From assembly GCF_012349115.1 (NCBI RefSeq), contig NZ_PQIG01000024.1, positions 1 through 64,000 of the forward strand: a DNA stretch of 64,000 nt, written 5' to 3'. The notes under the pieces were generated by a model. It worked only from the letters and a program-made list of their open reading frames with translations, did no database searches and was not told the origin of the DNA. The stretch comes from Rhizobium ruizarguesonis. Lineage in GTDB: Bacteria > Pseudomonadota > Alphaproteobacteria > Rhizobiales > Rhizobiaceae. This document shows, in pieces, positions 7,041 through 17,900 of this stretch (position 1 is the stretch's first letter; each line of letters opens with the position of its first letter). Position numbers and translations under genes: made by a program.

Positions 7041-8536
7041 GCGCGGAAACGATTCGTCAGAAAATCGCGCGAATACAGGCCGGCGGCAAACCGCGACTTC
7101 TGGACCTTTTTGCCGGATGCGGCGGCCTTTCACTCGGCTTTCACTCAATCGGGTTTTCCGTTCGTGCTGCCGTCGAGTTCGACCTGGACGCAGCGCGTTC
7201 CCATGGTCTGAACTTTCACGGGGGTGACGCGCGTCACAGCAAGGCACGCGACATCATCAATACACATCCTGAAGATCTCGTTGCAGAGCTCGGCTTGGGA
7301 CCGGTCCAGGATGCGTTCGACATTCTCGTTGGCGGCCCGCCATGTCAGGCCTTCGCACGTGTCGGCCGCCCGAAGCTTCGTGAGATCGATGCTCACCCGC
7401 AGGCTTTTCGTCACGACCCACGCGCGCGTCTGTATCAGGAATATCTGCGTTACGTCGATGCATTCAAACCGTTGGTCGTCGTGGTGGAAAACGTTCCGGA
7501 TGTACTGAACCATGGGGGCCAGAACATCGCCGAGGAGATCTGCGAGGTTCTCGAGGATAAAGGATACGTCTGCGGCTATACACTGCTGAACGCGGCGTTC
7601 TATGGCGTGCCGCAGATGCGCGAACGTATGTTCCTGATTGCCTACCGTCGCGAAGTCTCCGAGAAAATATCATTTCCTGACCCGACAAACTGGCTTGTCC
7701 TTCCTCCGGGCTATGAGGGATCTCGGGCCGTTGCGCTCAAGGTGCTCAACGGCCACCTTTCGTCAGCGCATGACTATCTCGAACCCCCCTCTGCAGTCCC
7801 CTCCCTGCCCGCGGCAGTCACCGTCGAACAAGCGATCGGAGATCTTCCACGCATCGATGCCCGCAGCAAACTCGCCTCAGGAGAACTGCGGCGTGGCGCA
7901 CGTCGCATGGATGAGACAATCCCTTACGACCGGCGTCAGAAGATATCGGCATATGCGAAGCTGATGAGGTCTTGGCCGGGCTTTGAAGCGCCGCAAGACG
8001 GGCTGCGCGACCACGTCATCCGCTACCTGCCCAGAGACTACCCTCTGTTTGCTCGTCTTAACCCAGGCGACCAATATCCGCAGGCATGGCAGCACGCGAT
8101 CAACATGTTCAATGAAAAACTGGCTGATCTCAAAAAGACCGGGAAGCATATCGCCGAAGGTTCCCCCGAATACGAGAGCCTGAGGGATGCGATCGTCCCA
8201 CCCTACGACGCATCAAAGTTTCCGAACAAGTGGCGCAAGATGTGGAGCGATCAGCCGGCCAGAACCCTGATGGCTCATCTGGGCAAGGACAGCTACAGCC
8301 ATATTCACTATGACAGCGAACAGGCACGTACGATCTCGGTGCGTGAAGCCGCCAGATTGCAGTCGTTCCCGGACGGATTTGTCTTCAGCGGTACTATGAA
8401 CCCGAGCTTCAAGCAGATTGGAAATGCCGTACCTCCCCTGATGGCAAGAGCACTTGCTGCCCGGATCATGGAGACCTTGTGTCCGAGTCAGAAAGAAAAC
8501 CTTGATGGATATCCGAGAGCGGCAGCAGCAGTATAA
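7037..8536 (+). CDS. dcm: C5-cytosine DNA methyltransferase
   Basis: A 499-residue S-adenosylmethionine-dependent DNA methyltransferase making 5-methylcytosine. Motif I is DLFAGCGGLSLGF (residues 23-35). Motif IV is GGPPCQAFARVGR, with catalytic Cys103. Motif VI is ENV (151-153). Motif IX/X appears as VREAARLQSFPDGFVFSG and QIGNAVPPLMARALA. The region of about 250 residues between VIII and IX holds the target-recognition domain, so the recognised site cannot be read from sequence. It is coupled to the ribbon-helix-helix gene upstream, and its end overlaps the McrB-like gene by 32 bases. It would protect host DNA from the nuclease encoded downstream. It could also be compared with DrmMII, the C5 methyltransferase of class 2 DISARM. 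Confidence 0.95.
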   Translation: MSAETIRQKIARIQAGGKPRLLDLFAGCGGLSLGFHSIGFSVRAAVEFDLDAARSHGLNFHGGDARHSKARDIINTHPEDLVAELGLGPVQDAFDILVGGPPCQAFARVGRPKLREIDAHPQAFRHDPRARLYQEYLRYVDAFKPLVVVVENVPDVLNHGGQNIAEEICEVLEDKGYVCGYTLLNAAFYGVPQMRERMFLIAYRREVSEKISFPDPTNWLVLPPGYEGSRAVALKVLNGHLSSAHDYLEPPSAVPSLPAAVTVEQAIGDLPRIDARSKLASGELRRGARRMDETIPYDRRQKISAYAKLMRSWPGFEAPQDGLRDHVIRYLPRDYPLFARLNPGDQYPQAWQHAINMFNEKLADLKKTGKHIAEGSPEYESLRDAIVPPYDASKFPNKWRKMWSDQPARTLMAHLGKDSYSHIHYDSEQARTISVREAARLQSFPDGFVFSGTMNPSFKQIGNAVPPLMARALAARIMETLCPSQKENLDGYPRAAAAV

Positions 8537-10202
8537 GGACGCAGTTCAGGCCTTTCCGGGCATGACGAAAGGGACACGCGTAGCAGACGCATTTGGTGTT
8601 TCGAACAGCGCCAAAATTGTCGGCGGGGCACTCTTTGCCTTTAACATCAATCTCGCATCCTATAGCACGGCATATGATCAGATAGCGGTCCATTGCCTGC
8701 TTCGCTTCCCGCCGGAGGACGAGATCTATTTCACGATCTTCGTGAAGAACGACCTCCCCGTGCTCGAAGCGCGGCTTGAAGAGATGCGTGCCTCGGGCAG
8801 CTCGAAGCCGAGGAACTCCGGGCCGAAAAGCGTTGCTGATGAGGACGAAACCGTCGAGGAAAGCATCGTAAACGATGAATCGGTCGCTGCTACAGCCCCT
8901 GACACCTTGGATTACACTGACAACAACAAGAATGTGAAAGGCTACATTGCCAGCGACGGGCGTCTTTATCTGCGCAATAAGGGCTACTGGGATACGATGC
9001 CCGCAGACCTCTCGACGATCAGCAAGCCCGTAGCAATTGATAGGATTGTCTTTGCCATATGGCCGCCGGCAGCATCTGCCAGCCGCGGCCTGATGGCTCG
9101 CGAGTTGATCGGGTATCTGGGTAACCTGATCGGGCGCGAGAAAATCCATGAGTTACGCGTATGGGCTGACATGGACGCCGTCAGCGCCGACATGCAACGC
9201 ATGCCGGCCAGTTTGACTGTTAAGGAGATCGAGGACGCAATCGCCGCGGCGGGCGGCCATTATGCCGACGGAGAAATTTCGCGCTTCCACGGCGCCATGA
9301 ATTTCCTGTCCTCTAAGCATTTTGTCATCCTGTCCGGGCTATCGGGCACCGGGAAAACTCGCTTGGCGATCCAATATGCCCATGCTGTCCACGGATTAGG
9401 TGCCAACGACTCCCGGGATCCGTTCCTGTTTATATGCCCGGTGAGGCCGGAGTGGACGGATCCGACAGGACTGACCGGCTATTACGACGTGCTTTCGAAC
9501 CGATATATGATTCCACCGTTTCTTGAGGCAGTTCTGCTGGCGACGGCGCATAGGGATTCGCCCGTGTTCGTCGTCCTTGACGAGATGAATCTCGCCCGAG
9601 TTGAGTACTACCTTTCAGATGTTCTTTCCGCAGTGGAAAGTGAAGAAAAAATACGCCTTCATTCGAGCGGCGTGCCGTTGGAGGGCTCAAACGGCACGCC
9701 GGTTCCTGCAGCGCTTGAGCTCCCGTCGAACCTTTACATCACCGGCACAATCAACGTCGATGAGACGACCAATCCTGTCAGCGACAAGGTACTGGACCGC
9801 GCCATCGTTATCGACATGTCCAATGTTGATCTCCCGGGCTTTTTTGATGCCCTTGTGAAACGCGAACCTTCTCTGACCGATGCGCGAGGGGCCTGCGAGG
9901 GAGTTCTTGGTAAGGCGAGAACAATCCTTGCCGCGCACGGATTGGGGTTCGGCTATCGCGTTGCTGAGGAAGTTGTGCGCTACCATGCCTTCGCAGAGAA
10001 GCACCTAAGCCCGGCTCCGAATTCAGTTATCGACGATCTGATGGTTCAGAAGGTTCTGGTCAAGCTGCGCGGCGGCGAGCGTCAGCGCGCTATGCTGGCG
10101 GGCCTGACAAAGGCGCTGGCAGGGCTTCCGAGATCTCAGAATTTTCTGACAAGGCTTCTTTCAGATTTGGACGAGTTCGGGGCCTTCCAGGCGAACAGGT
10201 AG
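8505..10202 (+). CDS. McrB-like AAA+ ATPase/GTPase, restriction subunit
   Basis: A 565-residue protein starting MDIRERQQQYKDAVQAFPGM. The start at 8505 has a GAAAGAAAAC leader, and the frame open to 8454 lies within the methyltransferase. The N-terminal 230 residues are an unrecognised, possibly DNA-reading, domain. Walker A GLSGTGKT is at about 279-286, Walker B FVVLDEMNLARVEYYL at about 355, and the McrB-type sensor GTINVDETT at about 414. McrB proteins form NTP-driven rings that translocate DNA and activate McrC. Here it sits between a C5 methyltransferase and an McrC-like nuclease, as in the LlaJI system, so it probably serves a methylation-protected restriction system rather than a methyl-dependent one. 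Confidence 0.85.
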   Translation: MDIRERQQQYKDAVQAFPGMTKGTRVADAFGVSNSAKIVGGALFAFNINLASYSTAYDQIAVHCLLRFPPEDEIYFTIFVKNDLPVLEARLEEMRASGSSKPRNSGPKSVADEDETVEESIVNDESVAATAPDTLDYTDNNKNVKGYIASDGRLYLRNKGYWDTMPADLSTISKPVAIDRIVFAIWPPAASASRGLMARELIGYLGNLIGREKIHELRVWADMDAVSADMQRMPASLTVKEIEDAIAAAGGHYADGEISRFHGAMNFLSSKHFVILSGLSGTGKTRLAIQYAHAVHGLGANDSRDPFLFICPVRPEWTDPTGLTGYYDVLSNRYMIPPFLEAVLLATAHRDSPVFVVLDEMNLARVEYYLSDVLSAVESEEKIRLHSSGVPLEGSNGTPVPAALELPSNLYITGTINVDETTNPVSDKVLDRAIVIDMSNVDLPGFFDALVKREPSLTDARGACEGVLGKARTILAAHGLGFGYRVAEEVVRYHAFAEKHLSPAPNSVIDDLMVQKVLVKLRGGERQRAMLAGLTKALAGLPRSQNFLTRLLSDLDEFGAFQANR

Positions 10203-10206
10203 CCAG

Positions 10207-11874
10207 ATGGCAGCGCTGCTCATCAGAGACGAGAAAACCGGCGCTGAATGGCGCGTCTGGCCGGATACCGATGTCATACCGGCTGGATCCATCCACGAGA
10301 CCGGCTCCTACCTATTTGAACTCACTGGAGCTGAGGACGCGGACACAGCGGATCTCCTGATTGACGACGTGAGGCTGGAGGCTTTGCGGGCTCCAGCACC
10401 CGACGCCGCGCGATGGCGATGGCCGCCGGGATTTCAGGCCGGGCTGGTGGAAGCTGAGCTTCGTCTTTCAGGCCGCGCGCCTCGCCGCTTCGAGATCACC
10501 ACCGATCCTGATCTGCGCAAGCTGACGCGGGACGACTTCGATGCAATGGTTCGCGAAATCCTCGACGATACGTTTGCCCTTTTTTCACTGAGCAGCTTCA
10601 GAAAGGGGATCGCAAGGGGGAACGGCGCCCGCCCACCGGCGATAGCTCGGTTGGAATTCCTTCGCTCGCGCATCGAGGAACTGGAAATAGTCGTCGCTGC
10701 GATAGCACGCAGTCCAAGGCGGATCCTGAAGGCGCAGGAACGGAATGTCGCGCACTATCAGGCCACGCGGGCAACCGGCCCCGAAATTCTGCGATCCTTC
10801 CAATCCGGACCAGTTCTGAGAGAGACGACGAATACGACGCGGCTGCCGGCCGCCCTGAAAGGTTTTCTTCCAGGTCAGATTCGGATCCGTCAGCGCCAGA
10901 GTTCTCTTGATCTTCCGGAACATCGGCAAATGGCAGCCTGTCTTCGCGCCTGGAGCGCATGGCTGACGGTGGCGGCCGAGCAACTGGAAAAAGGTAGCCG
11001 CGAGCGCGGCAGCGAGGTCAGCAGGGAAGCGAGCGTCTGGGCCAGGCGCTGCAGGCGTCTTGCCAGACGGCTGAGCAAGCTCGGGACGTCTGCACCGTTC
11101 GTTGAGGCGGGAGACGCTCCACCGCGGCTGACGCTGTCGGCACTGTTTCGGAACGACCCGTCTTATCGCCGTTTTTATCGGCTCTGGCAGGACATGAATC
11201 TTGGCATCGCTGCGGTCTTCGGTAACTTCCTGAACCTGCCGCTGGCGCGAACCTTCGAGCTGTACGAACTCTGGTGTTTCCTGCGGCTCGTGCGGGCCGC
11301 GACGCTGGAATTCGGAGACGATAACGTCGCTGTTCAGGACCTCTTTATCAGCGATGGTTCGGGAGGGCTCACTCTTGCAGCCGGCGCGGTCACCGTCTCT
11401 GTCGGCGACGGCTGGCAGCTCTGCTTCCAGAAACAATATCGCGAATTCTGGCTTGAGCCTGATCGGCGTGGATCTTACAGCCGCACGATGACGCCGGACA
11501 TCGTCGCCGCTCGAAACGCGCCGGCTGACGGCGACCGGGGCAGGATGATCGTTCTCGATGCTAAATACAGGGTCGCTGACGGGCTGAACGATGCTTTGAC
11601 CTCAATTCACACTTATCGTGACGCGCTGGTTCAGGAGGCTGAAGCAGGAGACGTCAAAGGTATTGTCAGCGCTGCCTATCTGCTCACGCCCGACATGCCG
11701 GCCGTCGGAAGCACTTACCGCTCCACCGCTATGCCCGGCCGGCTGTTTCATCCGCAGTATCGGGCCGGCTTCCGCTTCGGAGCAATGACTTTGAAGCCGG
11801 GCATGGCTATGTCAGATTTGACCTCAGCCCTCCGACTGATCATCGCCGACGCCACGTCAGAGGAGCCTGCATAA
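10207..11874 (+). CDS. McrC-like PD-(D/E)xK nuclease subunit (DUF2357-type)
   Basis: A 555-residue protein that begins 4 bases after the McrB-like gene. The N-terminal 200 residues resemble the DUF2357 region found next to McrB-type ATPases. The C-terminal nuclease core shows TPDIVAARN (about residue 430) followed by IVLDAKYRV (about 448-456), the D-(x)n-D-x-K pattern of PD-(D/E)xK enzymes. It is expected to cut DNA when driven by the McrB-like ring. The stop and the next start share one base (TAATG), so translation is coupled to vsr. It is clearly longer than E. coli McrC (about 350), consistent with the extra N-terminal domain. Confidence 0.8.
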   Translation: MAALLIRDEKTGAEWRVWPDTDVIPAGSIHETGSYLFELTGAEDADTADLLIDDVRLEALRAPAPDAARWRWPPGFQAGLVEAELRLSGRAPRRFEITTDPDLRKLTRDDFDAMVREILDDTFALFSLSSFRKGIARGNGARPPAIARLEFLRSRIEELEIVVAAIARSPRRILKAQERNVAHYQATRATGPEILRSFQSGPVLRETTNTTRLPAALKGFLPGQIRIRQRQSSLDLPEHRQMAACLRAWSAWLTVAAEQLEKGSRERGSEVSREASVWARRCRRLARRLSKLGTSAPFVEAGDAPPRLTLSALFRNDPSYRRFYRLWQDMNLGIAAVFGNFLNLPLARTFELYELWCFLRLVRAATLEFGDDNVAVQDLFISDGSGGLTLAAGAVTVSVGDGWQLCFQKQYREFWLEPDRRGSYSRTMTPDIVAARNAPADGDRGRMIVLDAKYRVADGLNDALTSIHTYRDALVQEAEAGDVKGIVSAAYLLTPDMPAVGSTYRSTAMPGRLFHPQYRAGFRFGAMTLKPGMAMSDLTSALRLIIADATSEEPA

Positions 11875-12401
11875 TGGATGTTCTGACGAAGGAACAACGC
11901 CGTCTGAACATGAGCCGCATCCGTGGCCGGGACACGAAACCTGAATTGTTGCTCCGCAAAGGGCTGCACGCAAGAGGCTACCGCTTCAGGGTAAACGTGA
12001 CCGGTCTCCCCGGCCGCCCGGATATCGTTTTTCCAAAATACAGAGCAGTCATCCAAGTTAACGGATGCTTCTGGCACGGACACGACTGTCATCTGTTCAG
12101 GATGCCCGCCTCGCGTCAGGAATTCTGGGCGGACAAAATTTCGGCAAATCGTGAACGTGACAGACGGACTAACCAAGCTCTGTCAGACGCCGGGTGGAGT
12201 GTCCTCACGGTCTGGGAGTGTTCCATGAAGGGAGTAAAGCGGAGACCGCTTAGCGAGGTCCTTACTTTCTGCGAGGTTTTTCTTCAAGAATCAAAATCAA
12301 GCTTTCTAGCATTGGGGCCACGTAAACAATCACTGCTAGGGGGCTTAAGACAAACAACGCCATCGCCTATAAAGATACAAATTTTACCTCACATTGTTTA
12401 G
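11874..12401 (+). CDS. vsr: Very short patch repair endonuclease
   Basis: A 175-residue Vsr. The N-terminus MSRIRGRDTKPELLLRKGL, then GLPGRPDIVFPKYRAVIQVN (with the catalytic Asp of RPDIVF) and GCFWHGHDCHLF with its zinc-binding and active-site histidines, match the family. Vsr nicks next to T:G mismatches formed when 5-methylcytosine deaminates, limiting mutation at sites modified by the methyltransferase of this operon. The protein is about 30-40 residues longer than usual: after the normal end (TVWECSMKG, then LSEVLTFCEVFL) it carries a tail rich in S, L and P, which may be read-through into degenerate sequence. Confidence 0.93.
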   Translation: MDVLTKEQRRLNMSRIRGRDTKPELLLRKGLHARGYRFRVNVTGLPGRPDIVFPKYRAVIQVNGCFWHGHDCHLFRMPASRQEFWADKISANRERDRRTNQALSDAGWSVLTVWECSMKGVKRRPLSEVLTFCEVFLQESKSSFLALGPRKQSLLGGLRQTTPSPIKIQILPHIV

Positions 12402-12716
12402 CGAATGCCGGCAGGATTGCTTTCGACGGCGACGATGTCTTCCTCCGATCAAACCTTGTTGCTTACATTGGAACGAAGCTGAACAAGAGCAAGGCTCATG
12501 CACGGCCGTGCATTTGTATGCGTTTGGCTGCACATCAAAATTATCCTGCTAAAATCTATCTCAGCAGGTTGTGGGGACTTGCAGTTTTTCAACTTGAGTT
12601 GCTTTATGACAACGTGAGAGATGCACTTTTTTGGGAAGTGTAGGGCTTTGACTTCGAATCACAGTTACGGCCGATTTCAACTACATTTAATGGGGTAGCC
12701 TGCATACGGGGGGCAG
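12402..12716. promoter_or_regulatory. Gap between the two defence operons
   Basis: A 315-base AT-richer stretch with no supported gene. It contains the palindrome GCACGGCCGTGC at about 12499-12510 and AT-rich sequence suited to a promoter. A GGGGGGCAG ribosome site precedes the ATG at 12717. The second operon is therefore likely to have its own promoter here. Confidence 0.4.
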
Positions 12717-14900
12717 ATGAGTACGGTTCGTGTTGCCGTTCGTCAGGCAGGGCAGATTGTTGATACAATAGACCGGCCGTTGCGTGAAACCGCCGGCGTA
12801 CCGGCGGTTGTCTACCGCCGCAAACTTTGGCGCCTGATCGACGGGCATATCGACCTCGACGAGCCATCACTCGACAGATCGGGAGCCGAAGCCCCTATAT
12901 TGACGGCCGGGGCGGGAGCAGCGAGCCGAATGCTGCTGATCGAGCAGCCGGATGATACCGATGCGCGTCAGGAAATCATCAACGCGCCGGCCGCGGCCCG
13001 CATGATCGTGGAAGCGGGGCCGGGTATGGGCAAGACTGAGCTCGCTGCACGTCGGCTGGCAAGCCTTATCCGCAACGAACTCTCGCCGGCACAGATCCTG
13101 GTGCTCAGCTTCTCTCGAAGCGCGGTCAGAACCCTAACCAGCCGCCTTGGCAGGATCGGTGAGACAGATCCGCGCGTCTTGGAGGAATTGCGTCATCTTT
13201 CTGTGCGCACATTCGATTCATGGGCCTTTCGGATGCTGAGACTGCTTGGAGAAGCACCACGCATCCTGCTGACGCGAAGCCACGATTCTAACATCGCCGC
13301 GCTGACTAAGTTGGCCGCTGGCCCACGGCGCGACGACATTCGTCGCTTCATGGGTGATCGGCGGCACCTCATTGTGGACGAGTTTCAGGATCTTCCCGGT
13401 GTCCGTGGAGATCTCGTCCTCACTCTCCTGTCGCTTCTGGCTCCCCGGGACCACAAAGGATGTGGGTTCACTATCCTGGGCGATCCAGCACAAGCTATCT
13501 TTGGTTTTGCGCGTGGAGTTCGCGAGGACGGAGCGCCATTCCCGTCACCTCAGGAATATTGGCAGCAGGTTTCAGTGACCTACGGCGGTCAACTCGTCGA
13601 AAAGAGGCTGGCGCGCAACTTTCGTGCCGATCCGCCGCTCGCGCACATGTCGGCCGAACTGCGCGGTGTGCTCGTAAGCAGCCTATCGGAGAAGGAGAAG
13701 CTGCGTCACATGCTTGCGGCCGTGGCAGCGCTGCCGGAACCTTCGCGGCCCCTTGGACGCGATCTGCTCGGGGCGGCCACCGGTGGCAGTCGGGCCATAT
13801 TGACCCAAACCAATGGAGAGGCGCTGAGGGTGCTCCGGGCGCTGTACGGCGAGGACCCCAAGCCTAGCGCGATTTCTGTGAGGTTACATGCGGGCAGCCA
13901 CGCGACGTTGCCACCGGCATGGATTGGCGGCTTACTAAGAAAGCTGCGTTCCACTTCCTTGCCGCGTACGCAGTTTGCGAGGATCCATGCACTCCTGACG
14001 AAGCTGTGGGGCGAAGAGGCTTGCCTTCGGTTGGGTCTGCCGGACGAAGAGGTCGCCTGGGGTCGATTGGCACAGGCAAGCGGAGCCGCCAAAGATGCGA
14101 CCGCCATCGACGTCGGGCAGCTTCGCGAACGTGTGGCGTGGCCCGATGCATTCCCGGATGACCAGCCGCTCGCCGAGGATGCTGTGATTGTCACCACCGT
14201 CCATCAATCAAAGGGCATGGAGTTCGACGTCGTCACACTTCTTGAACCTTCGGATGTTGGTGACGAGGAAGGCGATGAAGCGGCCGACAACGCGAGTGAC
14301 GAAACGCAAGGTGAGCGCGCCAGCGTCGCCTACGTCGCCGTGACGCGGGCCGCCAAGTCTCTCGACCGCGCAAGCGCTGACCAGATTCTCCAGGCACCGG
14401 TTCACTGGGAGTTTGCCGGCGGGCGCCGCCGCCTGTGCTCACGGCAGAAGAACTGGATCAACATGGAAATGGGGCTGCGCGGGGATGTCGATCCCATTGG
14501 CTTCGCCGACCCGGCTCTCTTGGGTGGACCGGCTGGCGTCGAGGATCTGCAGGCGTTTCTACTCTCTAATGCCGGAGCGCTCGCGGGCCAGAAGGTCATG
14601 CTTTGCAAGCAACATGCGGATGGCAAAGCCGTGTGGCACATCTGCATCCAGGAGGGTACGAAGCCTGGCCGCTTAATTGGCCGAACAGCTAATCAGCTTT
14701 CGCTCGATCTCCTGAGCGTTCTGCACAAACGAGGTTTTCAGCTGCCGCGGATCATTATGAATCTCCGGATATCGTCTGTGGGAACCGTCACCTCCGATGG
14801 CGCGGTCAGCCTCGGTGAGCCTGAGAAAACCAGTGGGCTGTGGCTTGGCGTGGGCCTGTTCGGCACCGGGGATTTCCAAACATGGAAGGACAAGAAGTGA
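12717..14900 (+). CDS. UvrD/Rep-family superfamily 1 helicase of the DISARM-like operon
   Basis: A 727-residue protein. After an unassigned N-terminal segment of about 90 residues come motif I GPGMGKTE (101-108), motif Ia LVLSFSRSA, motif II VDEFQD (about 220), motif III ILGDPAQAIFGFARG, motif IV RLARNFRADPP, motif V TVHQSKGMEFD (about 494) and motif VI YVAVTRA. This is the full motif set of a 3'-5' DNA helicase. The last 150 residues form a C-terminal extension of unknown fold. The stop overlaps the GTG start of drmA by 4 bases, so it is the first gene of a four-gene coupled operon. A UvrD-type helicase is not part of the standard DISARM set. Confidence 0.88.
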   Translation: MSTVRVAVRQAGQIVDTIDRPLRETAGVPAVVYRRKLWRLIDGHIDLDEPSLDRSGAEAPILTAGAGAASRMLLIEQPDDTDARQEIINAPAAARMIVEAGPGMGKTELAARRLASLIRNELSPAQILVLSFSRSAVRTLTSRLGRIGETDPRVLEELRHLSVRTFDSWAFRMLRLLGEAPRILLTRSHDSNIAALTKLAAGPRRDDIRRFMGDRRHLIVDEFQDLPGVRGDLVLTLLSLLAPRDHKGCGFTILGDPAQAIFGFARGVREDGAPFPSPQEYWQQVSVTYGGQLVEKRLARNFRADPPLAHMSAELRGVLVSSLSEKEKLRHMLAAVAALPEPSRPLGRDLLGAATGGSRAILTQTNGEALRVLRALYGEDPKPSAISVRLHAGSHATLPPAWIGGLLRKLRSTSLPRTQFARIHALLTKLWGEEACLRLGLPDEEVAWGRLAQASGAAKDATAIDVGQLRERVAWPDAFPDDQPLAEDAVIVTTVHQSKGMEFDVVTLLEPSDVGDEEGDEAADNASDETQGERASVAYVAVTRAAKSLDRASADQILQAPVHWEFAGGRRRLCSRQKNWINMEMGLRGDVDPIGFADPALLGGPAGVEDLQAFLLSNAGALAGQKVMLCKQHADGKAVWHICIQEGTKPGRLIGRTANQLSLDLLSVLHKRGFQLPRIIMNLRISSVGTVTSDGAVSLGEPEKTSGLWLGVGLFGTGDFQTWKDKK

Positions 14901-17900
14901 CTCGCTCCGATCACCACCCGGTTCGCAGAGATCTGCTGCGCATTACAGAAGCTCTGCTCCTTGGACCTCTCCAGTCAGACGAAGAGATCTCTTCGGCACC
15001 CGTCGACACCTACCTCACCGGCATACTCTGGCCTGAGGGCGCAACGCTCGACGCAATCGAGGACGACCAGGACGATGGCGCGCCGAACGACATCGACGGC
15101 GAGACCGATGGCGGTGTGCCGGGCTATCGAGCCGTTCGCCCCTGTTCGATCGGCCTCACCTTCGCCGCTGACGAGAACGCTACCGTAACCGTGTCGACTG
15201 CGTCGACGGCGCGATACAAACCGATCGACCGTGAGCCTGCCGAAGGGGGCAAGAGACGCCGCCGGATGTGGTCAAGGCAGCAGCTTAATTATTTCTATGA
15301 GATCCAGCCCGGCCATGCCGGCACCTGGCGCGTTAACGACTTCACCGGGCCGGACGGCACTCCTGTTCACGACCCGGCTGTCAACCTCCATATTCGCCGC
15401 CGCCTCTCTGGAGGTCGGCAGGTCCTGACCATCACCCTGATCAACAAAGCGCAGCCGACAGAAGATCGTCTTAGGGACGAATTCTGCCTTCTGCAGGCTG
15501 GCCTCAAAATTCAATCGATTACGCGCGATGGTATAGGGGCGATCCGCCCGCGGCAGACTTCGCTACCCGCCGGCGCAGACGATGACGCCCGTTCCGCCGC
15601 GCTTCTCTACCGCGATGTGCTCGAATACGCGGTCGGACATGGTGTGGCGGTGATATGGGAGCCGAATTCCGATCAGCGGACAGGCTGGCTGGAAACGGCA
15701 TGGATGCCGGTCGCAACTGTGAAAGGAATGAACGCATCTGGGCATGGGAAGCTGAGAGAATTTCTTAGCCGAAACCCACAGGCGCTATCTGCTCAGTGGC
15801 TAGCCCAATGCGAGGACCGTAGCGAGGTCTTGGACGTTCTTGGCGGTTTTGCGGGCGTATACGAAGAATGGATCCGCGAGGAGTTGGCTTCTCGAGTCGA
15901 TCGCTTCTCTGGCGACCTCCGGATCGCGGCTAAGCGGAACGTGGATCTCTGCAGGGCGGCACTGAGGCGCATAGAGGCGGGTGTCGATATGCTTGCCCGT
16001 GACGTCCACGCCTGGAAGGCCTTCACGTTAGCTAACGCGGCGATGGACAGGCAGTCTCGTTTCCCGGCCAAGGGCGAACGCGCCGGGCCGCTTACCTGGA
16101 GGCCATTCCAGCTCGCATACATCCTTATGGTCTTACCGGGTTTGGTTGATCCGAGGGATCTGGACCGCGATCACGTCGATCTGCTCTGGTTTCCAACCGG
16201 CGGGGGGAAAACCGAAGCGTATCTTGGATTGACGGCCTTCCAAATCCTTCACCGCCGCCTCACTGACGCAGATCGACGCTCCGAAGGCGGCGTAGATGTG
16301 CTGATGCGATATACCCTCCGACTACTGACCGTGCAGCAGTTCCAGCGCGCGGCAGCATTGATTTGCGCATGCGAAGCCATCCGGATTGAGCGCGACGATC
16401 TCGGCGAAGCGCCGATCTCCCTCGGTCTCTACGTCGGTGGGGATGCCACTCCAAACAGGGGTCGCACAGCAATGGAAGCGCTCGATCTTGAACACGACGG
16501 TCAGAAGCCGAAGTCGACCCCCCGACAACTGTTAGAGTGCCCGGTCTGCGGTAACAGGCTTGGCGCCGATTGTTACCAACGGGCTCCAGAGGACGCTGGC
16601 ATAGATATCCGCTGCTCCAACGAAGACTGTGCGACCTACGGCGCGCCGCTGCCAGTGATAACCGTGGACGACTTCATCTACGACGCGCCGCCCAGCCTTC
16701 TGATAGGCACAATTGACAAGTTTGCTCAGCTTCCCCGACGAAGCGACTTGCGTGTACTTTTTGGCCTTGATGGAGGCCTCCGACCTGGGCTGATTATTCA
16801 AGACGAATTGCATTTGATTTCTGGACCGCTCGGCTCGATGGCTGGTCTGTATGAGACCGTCGTGGACCTGCTCTGCACCGATGATGGTTTCCGCCCCAAA
16901 GTGATTGGTTCAACGGCCACAATCGGACAGGCCGGACGCCAGGTCCGGGCATTATTCGATCGTCCAGTGCTGCAGTTCCCACCGTCCGGCTTCGAGGCAT
17001 CGGACTCTTTCTTCGCCGTCCGGGATGACGACGGACCGGACCGGCTATATGTTGGCTTGTGCTCTGCCGGCCGAAGCCCGAAGTTTGCCCTCCAAGCGGC
17101 AGCCGCGGCGCTTCTTCAGGGCATCGGTCATCTGGTCAATACTGGAACTGATCCTGCGCTCGCTGATCCCTACTGGACAGCGGTCCTTTACTTCAACAGC
17201 CTTCGTGAACTCGGCGGCGCACACGTGCTTTTGCAGGACGACATTCCGCGCCAGATTTCTTTTCTCGCGAGCCGCCTCGGGGGCCGTAGGCGCGTCCTGG
17301 AGACAGATGCAATCGAGCTGAGCAGCAGGGTATCATCCCGCGATCTCCCCGATTTCCTCGCGCAACTTGGAAATCCGCTTACAGATGGCAGCGATCCGTT
17401 CGAACCCCAGCCGCGTGATTCGGTCCTGGCATCAAACATGATTTCCGTAGGTGTCGATGTGTCCCGGCTCGGTCTGATGCTGGTGAACGGACAGCCAAAG
17501 TCGACCGCAGAATACATTCAGGCGAGCAGCCGAGTGGGCCGGGGCCTCGACGGTCTCGTAATGACTCTCTACAATTTCGGCCGTCCCCGGGACGTCTCTC
17601 ACTTCGAGCACTTCCTCACCTATCACAGCGCACTTTACCGAAGCGTCGAGGCAACCAGTGTCACTCCCTGGGCTCCCCGGGCGCGAGACAAAGCACTTCA
17701 TGCTGTAATTGCGGCCGCAGTCCGGCACCTCACCGACGGTATGAAGGACGACCAGGACGCCATAGCCTTCGACCCCCAGGACAAAGAAGTCAGACGGCTC
17801 ATCGACGCCATCCGGCAACGTGCGGTTTCAGCTTCCGACGGAATTGAGGGGGAAGACGCCGCAGAGGACATCGATGCCATTGTCGAGGAGTGGGCGTCGA

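Noticed and set aside
7037..12401. Classical methyl-dependent type IV McrBC
   Set aside because: A C5 methyltransferase in the same operon would make host DNA a target; the LlaJI-like reading fits better.
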